Origin: an uncultured SAR324 cluster bacterium
GTDB taxonomy: Bacteria; SAR324; NAC60-12
Assembly: GCA_902590435.1 (NCBI GenBank)
Contig: CACIWU010000004.1
Coordinates: forward strand, 1-53,924
Length of the DNA stretch: 53,924 nt
Direction: 5' to 3'
In this document: positions 27,884 to 37,063 of the stretch, piece after piece
Position numbering within the stretch: position 1 is the first letter of the stretch
How the letters are laid out: each line of letters begins with the position of its first letter
Position numbers and translations under genes: made by a program
Notes under the pieces: generated by a model
What the model saw: the letters and a program-made list of their open reading frames with translations, nothing else
Told to the model about the DNA's origin: nothing
Database searches by the model: none

Positions 27884-29257
27884 TTAATTTATGTCCATTG
27901 CACAGCGAAAACCTATTTGAAAAGAACGTGTCCATTCTACATACGCATATCGTTTAGATACTCTAACTCCTTTAGGAGATCCAGCATTGTTCAAACCACC
28001 CCAAGCTCCTCCCCTTACTACTCTAAGTGGATATTTTTCATCTAGAGGAAATGAAGGACCGATAGGATTATTTTGCTGTCTAAGCGAAGAAGAATAATCT
28101 TGGTTATAGTAATTTTGTACCCACTCCATCACATTGCCATGTAGGTCAAATAAACCCCATTGGTTTGCTTTTTTTCTCCCAACATTTTTTGCACCCCACA
28201 AACCAATTTCAACAGTATTTGTTTCAACCCATGCGAAATCTTCAAGTAATTTAAGATCTTCTCCAAAACCATATTCTCCTTCACTTCCAGCACGAGCAGC
28301 ATATTCCCATTCAGCTTCTGTGGGCAATCTTTTATTTTGATATTTACAAAATTTATCAGCATTTATCCAGTCAACATACACAGCCGGTTTTTCAGAATCC
28401 ATTGTATCAAAGCCACCAGTAGCTCGTTCACAATCCATACACTTATTGTAATAAAAATTTGTGACTTCATATTTATCAAGATAAAAACTCTTTATAAAAA
28501 CCAAATGATCTGGCAATTCATCTTCTCCACCATAATCGCTGCCCATTATAAATTCCCCCTCAGGTATTTTGACCATACCTTTAGGTATTTTTAAAAATTC
28601 ATCTTTTTGAGAAAGATTTTCTACAGAAGAATATTCTGAAAGAGATTCGATAGATTCATCCTCTTCCAAATTATTTTTAAAAGAACCTAAACTATTTTTT
28701 TCTTGCATAATTGGATCTTCTTCTTTACTACTTTTTACAATCGTATCCCAAATTATGTCTCCGCTATTTATATCGAAAAGCTTTAAACTAACACTAATAT
28801 GTTCAATTTTTTCTTGATAAGTTCCGGTAACTAGCCAATCAGCACCTGTAATTTTTATAATATTTTCAGTCAATTTTTCTGGTATTATTTCAGGGTATCT
28901 GTTTATCCATTCCAAGCGTAGAGAAACTATCTCAAAATATGGCACCACTTGTTCGGGAATCATTTCGAACAACAAATCTGAAAATTGTTCCTCCAATAAG
29001 TCTCCTTTTGTTTCCCGAAATTGTGTTTCAGTATTCAAAATATCAACAACAGCAATTAAAATTTTTTCATCCTCTGCAAGTACATGATTTGCAATATTTC
29101 TTGCCGCTAATTTTAGACTCGTATTAAAATAATTTGATTCTGCCATATAAAAAGTAGAGGCATAAATTCCTTTTGAAAGATCAAAAAAAAATATGCTTTT
29201 AAAAATAAAAAATATTATTATAAAAATACATATCAAGAATGGTCTAATTATATTCAT
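27884..29257 (-). CDS. FlgO/CsgG-like domain fused to SUMF1/FGE-sulfatase-like domain
   Basis: N-terminal ILIAVVDILN...ITGADWLVTGTYQE...GDIIWDT; C-terminal IPEGEFIMGSDYGGEDELPDH, YEVTNFYY, RLPTEAEWEYAARAG, DLHGNVMEWVQ, VVRGGAW, QIGFRCA. Confidence 0.85.
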   Translation of the reverse strand: MNIIRPFLICIFIIIFFIFKSIFFFDLSKGIYASTFYMAESNYFNTSLKLAARNIANHVLAEDEKILIAVVDILNTETQFRETKGDLLEEQFSDLLFEMIPEQVVPYFEIVSLRLEWINRYPEIIPEKLTENIIKITGADWLVTGTYQEKIEHISVSLKLFDINSGDIIWDTIVKSSKEEDPIMQEKNSLGSFKNNLEEDESIESLSEYSSVENLSQKDEFLKIPKGMVKIPEGEFIMGSDYGGEDELPDHLVFIKSFYLDKYEVTNFYYNKCMDCERATGGFDTMDSEKPAVYVDWINADKFCKYQNKRLPTEAEWEYAARAGSEGEYGFGEDLKLLEDFAWVETNTVEIGLWGAKNVGRKKANQWGLFDLHGNVMEWVQNYYNQDYSSSLRQQNNPIGPSFPLDEKYPLRVVRGGAWGGLNNAGSPKGVRVSKRYAYVEWTRSFQIGFRCAMDIN

Positions 29258-29332
29258 AATTTTAGTAAAATTTTTGAACTTTAAATAAAAATATTTCCCA
29301 ATTACACAAATTTATTACAATTTTCTGTCGTT

Positions 29333-30769
29333 TCATATTTCTATAGCTCGTTTCACTAACCGTAGACATTTCTCCTTACCAAACAAATCTACAATCAAAT
29401 TTAAATCTGGTCCTTTTACTTCGAGTGTAATCGCGTATCGAAGTGGTAACCAAAGATCTGTACCGTTTAAACTAGTTTTGTTTTGAACATTTTTTACAAC
29501 AATTCCTAAATTTTCTTTGTTCAAATTTTCAAGAGATAGAACCTGTTTATAAAATTCATCTAGAACTATTTTTGATGATTTTTGTTTTAAAAGACACAAA
29601 ACCTTAGAATTTGTTGTCTTTGGATTATCGTCAACAAAATATGGCAATCTTTCAAAAAAATTATTAAGCGTGATTAAGCGTGACTGTTGAATTTGGACTA
29701 CCTTCTTAAGAAAATCAGGATTTAATTTTTTAAATGATTTACTTTTTGAAAAAGAACTTAACCTTTTAATTAAATCTTTTTGATCCAAATTTTGAATATA
29801 TTTGTGATTCATCCAATTTAGTTTTTCTCTATCAAAAATAGCTCCTGATTTATTAATTTTTTTAAAACTAAATTCTTTAACTAGTTCTTTCAGACTATAA
29901 ATTTCCCTTTTTTCTATTGGAGACCATCCAAGCAAAGTAATAAAGTTTATTAGTGCTTCTGGGATATATCCTTGATCTCTAAAATCTTCCACAGCCACAT
30001 CCATTTGCCTTTTACTAAGTTTTGAGCGGTCTGGGTTTAGAATTAAAGGCAAATGAGCAAATTTCGGACTATCCCATCCAAAATAACGATAAAGTAGTAA
30101 ATGTTTAGGAAAAGAAGGAAGCCACTCTTCACCACGTACGACATGAGTTATCTTCATCAAATAGTCATCTACAACTACTGCTAGATGATAAGTCGGGAAA
30201 CCATCACTTTTCAAAATAACTTGATCTTCTGTATTACTTGTATCAATAGAAATCCTACCTCGAATTATATCATCAAGAATCAAAACCTCTGATTTTTCAG
30301 GAATTTTCATTCTGATAACATACATTTCACCTGATTCAACTTTTTTTTTGCTTTGCTCATTGCTAAGCTTTCTACAAAATTTATCATAACGTGGAGTTTC
30401 TCCTTTTAATCTTTGTTCATTTCTTAAACTATCAAGTCTTTCTAGAGAACAAAAGCATCTATAGGCTAGATTTTTGTTAATCAATTCTTGGACGTAATGA
30501 TTATAAATGTGCAATCGCTCTGACTGACGATAAGGACCAAATTCTCCACCATCTAAAGGGCCTTCATCTATGCTAATTCCACTCCATTTCAACATTCTAA
30601 TTAAAGCGTTTTCTGAACCTTTTACCAACCGATTTTGATCCGTATCCTCTAAACGTAGTATAAACTTACCATTTTTTTGTTTTGCATACAGCCAGGAAAA
30701 AAGTGCAGTACGTAAACCTCCTACGTGTAAGTATCCTGTCGGACTGGGAGCAAAACGAAGACGAACCAT
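29333..30769 (-). CDS. gltX: Glutamyl-tRNA synthetase
   Basis: RFAPSPTGYLHVGGLRTALFSWLYA, KLSKRQ (KLSKR). Confidence 0.95.
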   Translation of the reverse strand: MVRLRFAPSPTGYLHVGGLRTALFSWLYAKQKNGKFILRLEDTDQNRLVKGSENALIRMLKWSGISIDEGPLDGGEFGPYRQSERLHIYNHYVQELINKNLAYRCFCSLERLDSLRNEQRLKGETPRYDKFCRKLSNEQSKKKVESGEMYVIRMKIPEKSEVLILDDIIRGRISIDTSNTEDQVILKSDGFPTYHLAVVVDDYLMKITHVVRGEEWLPSFPKHLLLYRYFGWDSPKFAHLPLILNPDRSKLSKRQMDVAVEDFRDQGYIPEALINFITLLGWSPIEKREIYSLKELVKEFSFKKINKSGAIFDREKLNWMNHKYIQNLDQKDLIKRLSSFSKSKSFKKLNPDFLKKVVQIQQSRLITLNNFFERLPYFVDDNPKTTNSKVLCLLKQKSSKIVLDEFYKQVLSLENLNKENLGIVVKNVQNKTSLNGTDLWLPLRYAITLEVKGPDLNLIVDLFGKEKCLRLVKRAIEI

Positions 30770-30823
30770 AAAATTAATTAGTTTTTGGTATTAAAAAGTA
30801 GGGAAATAGAAATTTTGACCTGG

Positions 30824-31927
30824 TTAATTCTTTTCAAATCGGCGCATACGTATGTTTAGTAAAAGACCAACTCCAAACATCATTGAAAGCATTGAAGATC
30901 CTCCATAACTAAAAAATGGAAGAGGAACTCCGACTACAGGCATCAAACCTGTGGTCATACCGATATTTATCAAAACATGCGAAATAATTATTGCCACTAT
31001 GCCTGTTATTAAAATAGCACTGATACGATTTTTAGATTTTAATACTTCAGCAAGTGACCACAATGTCAAAGTTAAAAAAAGTAGCAGTACCATCATCGCG
31101 CCTATAAATCCCCACTCTTCAGAAAAAACAGAAAATATAAAGTCTGTATGGTGTGCTGGTAAAAAATTAAGTTGCCCCTGCGTACCTTCTCCATATCCTT
31201 TACCAAAAACACGTCCACTACCTATAGCAATTTTTGATTGAATTATATGATAACCAGAACCCAGAGGATCGCGTTCTGGATTTAGAAAAGTTAATATTCT
31301 TCCCTTTTGATATGATTTTAAAACGTAGATCCATACTATAGGAAGAGAAGCTATAGAAAGTATAGCTAAGAAAAAAATTGTTTTTAAACGAATCCCCATT
31401 AAAAAAATAATAGGTATGAATACTATAACTAACAATAATGCTGTTCCCAGGTCTGGTTGCTTTATAATCAAGACTACAGGGACAGCCATCAAAGCCAGTG
31501 GCCATATCATCCAAACCCAATTCCCTTTTGGTTGTTCGAAATCTCTAAAATGGTGGGAAAGAGCAAGTACTAGTGTGAATTTGCTAAATTCTGATGGTTG
31601 AAAAAAAAATGGGCCCACTTTCAACCACCTTTGTACCGGCGCACCTGGTCCCCCAGTGCCATAAAAAAGTACTAAAACTAATAAAACAATAACTACCAAA
31701 TGCATCAAAAATCCAACCCTAGCCCAGTGACGATAGTGAATTAATTGGGTTAAAATAATTACTACAATTCCTCCAAGAATTCTATAAATTTGCTGTATTA
31801 GATAATCTTCCTGTCCAGGACTCCCAACTATAGCTGAAGAAAGAGCTATTAAACCAACACCTGAGATCAACAATACTAAAACACAAAGTGTCCAATCGAT
31901 ATTGGAAAACATACGTTGATCAATCAT
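30824..31927 (-). CDS. rodA: Rod shape-determining protein RodA (SEDS family)
   Basis: Multi-TM; QPSEFSKF, KQPDLGTALLL, FNPERDPLGSGYHIIQSKIAIGSG, GVPLPFFSYGGSSML. Confidence 0.94.
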   Translation of the reverse strand: MIDQRMFSNIDWTLCVLVLLISGVGLIALSSAIVGSPGQEDYLIQQIYRILGGIVVIILTQLIHYRHWARVGFLMHLVVIVLLVLVLFYGTGGPGAPVQRWLKVGPFFFQPSEFSKFTLVLALSHHFRDFEQPKGNWVWMIWPLALMAVPVVLIIKQPDLGTALLLVIVFIPIIFLMGIRLKTIFFLAILSIASLPIVWIYVLKSYQKGRILTFLNPERDPLGSGYHIIQSKIAIGSGRVFGKGYGEGTQGQLNFLPAHHTDFIFSVFSEEWGFIGAMMVLLLFLTLTLWSLAEVLKSKNRISAILITGIVAIIISHVLINIGMTTGLMPVVGVPLPFFSYGGSSMLSMMFGVGLLLNIRMRRFEKN

Positions 31928-32150
31928 GGATCTAAACTTTTTCTAAATTGTTTTCTTTTTTTAAGAAAGGAATTCAATAATAATTTCAAACATAACAACT
32001 ATTTTGTCTTCAAATGTTAATACTTGGCCACAAAATCCTTAACATTAATGAATCAAGCATTGATTTTACTTTTAGAGCAAGATAGTCTAATGTTCGTATA
32101 TAATTGTAGCAGTATAATTTAATTTGCACAATCTCACAAAGAATATTGAA

Positions 32151-32543
32151 ATGTTTGGAATAGGAATTCCAGAAATGATAGTAATAGCGGCAGTAGCGCT
32201 CGTATTTATAGGCCCTGACAAACTACCAGGAGTTCTAAGATCAATAGGAAAAGGACTTGTAGAACTTAAACGCTCTACTAGTGATGTCCGTTCAACAGTA
32301 CAAAATGAAATGCAAAAAATTGAAGAGGAAATTGAACTTAACGAAGTAAGAAAATCAGCTGAAGATTTTAAGAATGATTTAGGTGGAATAGCTAATAAAG
32401 TCGAACCATTATCATTATCTAAAATGAGCGCAGACAATCCGCTAGAAAAAATGGCTGATGTAATTGAAGACTCAAATAAGGAAGAAAACATTGATAACGA
32501 GAAAATAGAATCAAAAAAAACAAAGACTAAAAAAATTGGCTAA
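32151..32543 (+). CDS. tatB: Sec-independent protein translocase TatB
   Basis: MFGIGIPEMIVIAAVALVFIGPDKLPGVLRSIGKGLVELKRSTSDVRS; start at 32151 preferred over 32124. Confidence 0.85.
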   Translation: MFGIGIPEMIVIAAVALVFIGPDKLPGVLRSIGKGLVELKRSTSDVRSTVQNEMQKIEEEIELNEVRKSAEDFKNDLGGIANKVEPLSLSKMSADNPLEKMADVIEDSNKEENIDNEKIESKKTKTKKIG

Positions 32544-32677
32544 CCAAATATCCTATTTATAAAATAAAATATTTTTTTGAAAAACTTGAAAAATTAATTA
32601 TTATAAAAAAATAACTAATATTAAAATACAAAAAGCTTGGACATAGATCGCTTTTATGCTAATATTATTAACTAATA

Positions 32678-32702
32678 TTTTGTTAAGATTACCTTAACAA
32701 AA
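32678..32702. promoter_or_regulatory. Perfect 10-bp inverted repeat between tatB and the next gene (operator or hairpin candidate)
   Basis: TTTTGTTAAG-attac-CTTAACAAAA. Confidence 0.4.
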
Positions 32703-32780
32703 AATAATTGTGCAGGATTCTCTTAAATAATTTTATTTAATAATTTACAAGTCTAAAACTTCAAAATAAAAGGTAATAAT

Positions 32781-33035
32781 ATGACTAGCCAAGTTAATTT
32801 GGAGAAGGAATACAGAGAGAATGAGATAGAAGATCAGGATAAACGAAAGGTAAGTATAAAAGATGGGGAAGAATTAGACAAAAATATTAAAAACCGAATG
32901 AATGCGGGAGAAATTGGTGTATCGCATGGAATTGATAATCATATTGGTATAATTATGTTTGTCACATCAACACTAGTTACTTTGCTCGCTCTTTATTTCA
33001 TTTTCGGAGTAGTTCCTGATCGTTATTATAGTTGA
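32781..33035 (+). CDS. Small protein with one C-terminal TM helix
   Basis: 84 aa, charged N-terminus, IGIIMFVTSTLVTLLALYFIFGVVP; AAAAGGTAATAAT before ATG. Confidence 0.6.
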   Translation: MTSQVNLEKEYRENEIEDQDKRKVSIKDGEELDKNIKNRMNAGEIGVSHGIDNHIGIIMFVTSTLVTLLALYFIFGVVPDRYYS

Positions 33036-33084
33036 TTTTTTGCATAAATAAAAATTATTTTTTCCCAAGATTTTTTTTGTTTCC

Positions 33085-33840
33085 CTAATATTTTTTCATT
33101 TTAAGGATTTTTTCTACAAGTTCTATATCTTTCGGTACATCAACACTCATACTATCGTATTCAGCCTCAACACAAAGAATAGTCTCTCCGTTTTCTAGGA
33201 TTCTAAGCTGTTCTAGTTTTTCTATTTTCTCTAGCAAAGTTTGGGGCCATTTATAAAACTTCATTAAAAAATCATTTTTGAAAAGATAAACCCCCAAGTG
33301 ACGCCAACTGAAAATAGTTTTCTTATTGATAGTATTAGGAAATGGAATCAAGGATCTAGAAAAATAAAGTGCCTGCATTTTTTTATTTAATGTAACTTTA
33401 ACCACATTTGGGTCTTTTAGTAAAACTTCATCATATGTTTTATGAACCATTGTTGATACTTTAGTTCCATTTGTTTTTTGTGTTTTTTTTATTAACCTTT
33501 CTAAATCGGAAGATGATATCAACGGTTCATCTCCCTGAATATTTAGTACCCAATCATACGAAACCCCAGCAAGTGCTTCAACAATTCTATCTGTTCCAGT
33601 TTTATGATTAGGATCAGTTAAAACTACTTTACCTCCAAACTTGATAACAGAATCGAAAATTCTCTGATCGTCTGTTGCTACAATAACCTCATCTATTACT
33701 TTAGTATTTGTAACATTTTCCCAGACACGTTGAATCATTGATTTCCCGTCAATTTCAGCCAAAGGTTTTCCTGGGAATCTTGAAGAAGAGTATCTTGCAG
33801 GGATAATAGCTATTGTTTTTTGAGGAGATTTTATTCTCAA
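33085..33840 (-). CDS. kdsB: 3-deoxy-manno-octulosonate cytidylyltransferase
   Basis: IAIIPARYSSSRFPGKPLAEIDGKSMIQRVWE, NIQGDEPLI, HLGVYLF. Confidence 0.94.
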   Translation of the reverse strand: MRIKSPQKTIAIIPARYSSSRFPGKPLAEIDGKSMIQRVWENVTNTKVIDEVIVATDDQRIFDSVIKFGGKVVLTDPNHKTGTDRIVEALAGVSYDWVLNIQGDEPLISSSDLERLIKKTQKTNGTKVSTMVHKTYDEVLLKDPNVVKVTLNKKMQALYFSRSLIPFPNTINKKTIFSWRHLGVYLFKNDFLMKFYKWPQTLLEKIEKLEQLRILENGETILCVEAEYDSMSVDVPKDIELVEKILKMKKY

Positions 33841-33869
33841 AATATTTTTTTGTTAAATCATGAAAAGAA

Positions 33870-34514
33870 TTATTTTTTTGTGATTTTAATTACTCTCTCC
33901 AACATTCTATCCAATCCTTTTTTTCGAAAACGTTCATCAATAATATCGATCGTTTCCAAAAGTTGTATATTGCCGTGCTTGCTAAAAATATTTTTTACTT
34001 CAGAAAAAGGGACACTATAAGGAGGTCCATACATCTGATTCTGGTCATACTCTAAAATAATTAATAAAATTATTCCATCTTCAGTAAGTAAATCTATGAG
34101 ATGATCCGCAAATTTTCTTCTTTGTTCTGCTTCTATTGCAACAATTGAAGCACGGTCATAAATTGCATTAAATTGTCCTATTTTATGATTTTTTAAATCA
34201 AAAAAATCCCCATGATAAATTTCAATAGAGTCACTCTTAAAAAGTTCAAGTTGATCAACATTTTGTATATTGTATTTTAAATTATTTTCTATAAAAAATT
34301 CTTCAATCGGTTGTCTAACATAGTCGATTCCAACCACTTTTTTTATTCTTCTTGATAACCATAATAGGTCTAATGATTTTCCACAGAGAGGAACAAATAT
34401 TTTTTTTACTTTCTGTTTTAATAAATGTTCAGAATGACGTATCAAATATGAATTTACTTCTGAAAGATGGAATCCAATACGCCCTTCTTGCCATCGTAAT
34501 TCCCATTGATCCAT
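33870..34514 (-). CDS. tpm: Thiopurine S-methyltransferase family
   Basis: WELRWQEGRIGFHLSEVNSYL, FVPLCGKSLDLLWLS, GIDYVRQPIEEFF, YGPPYSV. Confidence 0.9.
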   Translation of the reverse strand: MDQWELRWQEGRIGFHLSEVNSYLIRHSEHLLKQKVKKIFVPLCGKSLDLLWLSRRIKKVVGIDYVRQPIEEFFIENNLKYNIQNVDQLELFKSDSIEIYHGDFFDLKNHKIGQFNAIYDRASIVAIEAEQRRKFADHLIDLLTEDGIILLIILEYDQNQMYGPPYSVPFSEVKNIFSKHGNIQLLETIDIIDERFRKKGLDRMLERVIKITKK

Positions 34515-34538
34515 AACTAAAGTATTTTTAAAAGAATT

Positions 34539-35243
34539 CTATATTCCTAACTTCCCACGATCAATTTGATTTGACTTTGTAGTTAAGTGGTTATATCTCC
34601 ATTGATGCCAAGGAATAATAAACCCTCTAGCAAATTCATTAACTATTTCATTGCTTGCTTTCAAAGCTAAATTTTTGTAATATTCTGTATTTTTTTTGCC
34701 TTCAGAAATTTCATGCTTTTTTCTAGCCCAAAAAATTAAATCTCCACTTCGTGATTCTATAAGTTTTAATCGAACTAACCATTGATGATTTGAAGAACAA
34801 TCTATTGTACAAGGATATGATAATACTTCGAAAAATAAAAAATATTGTATCCCAAATTTTTTTTCAAGTTTCAAAGCTATTTCTTTATCCGAAATACCCG
34901 TCAATGAGAGTGTATTTATGTATGTCTTGAATTTTGATTTTAGTTTAGGATTCATGTTAAATTTTTGTTCTTGCTCATTATAACCAACAACTTTACCTAG
35001 AAAGGGCAAATTTTTTAGCTTTTTTTCCAAACTATTAATTATTTCTTTCCAAACACTCTTTAATTTACTAGGAGGATTTACTGAAATAAAAGCTACAGGT
35101 TTGAATACATGCATAGACAACTCTGGCTCAGCATTTGTATCAATTGTTTTACATGCAATCAATGAAAATATAATTCCGGAGATAAATGCTATAAAAAATC
35201 TTTTTCTTAAAAAAGACTTCCTTTTAAAATATTTTTTTTTCAT
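34539..35243 (-). CDS. Putative lipoprotein of unknown function
   Basis: Basic N-terminus then FIAFISGIIFSLIACKTID lipobox. Confidence 0.7.
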   Translation of the reverse strand: MKKKYFKRKSFLRKRFFIAFISGIIFSLIACKTIDTNAEPELSMHVFKPVAFISVNPPSKLKSVWKEIINSLEKKLKNLPFLGKVVGYNEQEQKFNMNPKLKSKFKTYINTLSLTGISDKEIALKLEKKFGIQYFLFFEVLSYPCTIDCSSNHQWLVRLKLIESRSGDLIFWARKKHEISEGKKNTEYYKNLALKASNEIVNEFARGFIIPWHQWRYNHLTTKSNQIDRGKLGI

Positions 35244-35384
35244 AAGTAAAACAAAATGGAATAATTAATTTATTATCAACTAGAGTAAACCCATGCTTAA
35301 AAGATTTCAACTTGTTATTTATTTTGAAAAACAATAAAATTAAGGCTATCTTTTTTTACTATTTATTTAAAAGGATTTGATCCA

Positions 35385-36489
35385 ATGCAATCTGAAGATA
35401 TCAATACTAGGATTGATGATCTAGCTAATAGGTTGGGCGACCTAGAAGGATTTCTTTGAAATCAAATTAAAACAAGAAAACTTAAATAATTTGGAAAAAG
35501 AAACTTCTAGTGACGGTTTCTGGGAATTGCCAATTGAGAAAAGGACCGTATTACTAAAAAAAATCTCACGTCTTGGCGAATCAATAAAATTTTGGAATGA
35601 ATTGAATTCCTTATGTGACAATTTGAAAGCTGCAGCAGAATTGTATCAAGAAGAAGATGATGATGAGTTGCTAGCAGAAATCACGGACTATTTTGCAAAG
35701 ATTGACAATAGTTTGGAGTCCCTTGAAATTACAGGCCTTTTTAATCCTGACATAGATGACAGGAATGCAATAGTTTCAATTCATCCAGGAGCAGGAGGAA
35801 CAGAATCAACTGACTGGGCTTCAATGCTATATGAAATGTATCGAAGATGGATTACAGAGGAAGATTTAAAATTTAAACTCCTTGATTATATCCCAGGAGA
35901 TGAAGCGGGGATTAAATCCGTAACTTTTTCTGTGACTGGGCCTTTTGCTTTTGGTAAACTCAAAGCTGAAATTGGAGTTCATAGATTAGTTAGGATATCT
36001 CCTTTTGATTCACAAAAAAGGCGTCATACTTCTTTCGCATCGGTTTTTGTCTTCGCTGAAATTGATGAGGATGTTGAAGTAGAAATTTTAGCTGATGATA
36101 TCAGAGTAGATACATATCGTGCTAGTGGAGCTGGTGGACAGCATGTAAATACAACTGATTCAGCCGTAAGAATTACACATACTACAACAGGAATTGTAGT
36201 ACAATGTCAAAATGAACGTTCCCAACACAAAAATAAAGCCACTGCAATGAAAATGTTAAAATCTCAACTTTTTGATTTACAGCAAAAAGAATTGAATAAA
36301 GAGAAAGATTTGGAGAACAGTAAGAAACAGGATAATTCCTGGGGAAGTCAGATAAGGAGTTACGTATTACACCCTTATCAAATGGTAAAAGATCATAGAA
36401 CAAACTGGGAAGTTGGAAACACCAGAGCAGTTCTAAACGGAGAAATAAATGAATTTATAAAAGCTGCTCTTTCACAAAAAATATGTTAA
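35385..36489 (+). CDS. prfB: Peptide chain release factor 2, expressed by +1 programmed frameshift (CTT TGA A at 35454-35460)
   Basis: Frame 0 from ATG 35385: MQSEDINTRIDDLANRLGDLEGFL-TGA (35457-35459); +1 frame continues EIKLKQENLNNLEKETSSDGFWE...; SPF and ASGAGGQHVNTTDSAVRITH motifs; SD-like GAAGGA at the spacing used in canonical prfB. Confidence 0.93.
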
Positions 36490-36523
36490 ATACATAGGTA
36501 ATAATTAAGAATTTAAAAATAAA

Positions 36524-36979
36524 ATGGCTTCATTTGATATAGTTTGCGAAATTAACATTCAGGAATTAAACAACGCAATTGATCAAGCTCGAAAAGAAAT
36601 AAAAAGTCGTTATGATTTTCGAGATTCAAACTGTGAAATCGACTTTGACAAAAAAAAACCTGCTTTAAATGTAACTGCTGATGATGAATATAAAATGCAA
36701 ACTACAATAGACATCTTGCTAACTAAATTGATCAAACGTTCTGTACCAGTAAAGTCTCTAGTATTTGGTAAAACAGAGTCTAGTGGCAGACTCCAAAAAA
36801 AAGAAATAACTATTCAGCAAGGGTTGTCTAAAGAACAATGCAAAATAATACAAATTTTCATAAAATCTTCCAAATTAAAAGTCCAGACACAAACCCAGAA
36901 TGACTCAGTAAGAGTGAGTAGCAAAAAGAAAGATGATTTGCAGATTATAATTAGTTCCTTAAAGAAAAAAAGATTTTGA
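36524..36979 (+). CDS. yajQ: YajQ family nucleotide-binding protein
   Basis: MASFDIVCEINIQELNNAIDQARKEIKSRYDFR. Confidence 0.92.
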   Translation: MASFDIVCEINIQELNNAIDQARKEIKSRYDFRDSNCEIDFDKKKPALNVTADDEYKMQTTIDILLTKLIKRSVPVKSLVFGKTESSGRLQKKEITIQQGLSKEQCKIIQIFIKSSKLKVQTQTQNDSVRVSSKKKDDLQIIISSLKKKRF

Positions 36980-37063
36980 CTTTGACATACAGTTTACAAA
37001 TTATCGTTAAGAAAAAAATTACTTCTTTAAATCATTTTTTAAAAAAAATATTTTTTAAATTTT

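Noticed and set aside
29669-29691. Short tandem duplication (TTAAGCGTGA twice) in gltX
   Set aside because: Only two 10-bp copies in an intact reading frame; most likely chance or trivial slippage
32087-32491. 134-aa minus-strand ORF overlapping tatB
   Set aside because: Ser/Ile-rich low-complexity translation antisense to an unmistakable tatB
37000-37063. A/T-run hairpin between yajQ and the S41 protease gene
   Set aside because: Pure A/T palindromy is expected by chance at this base composition
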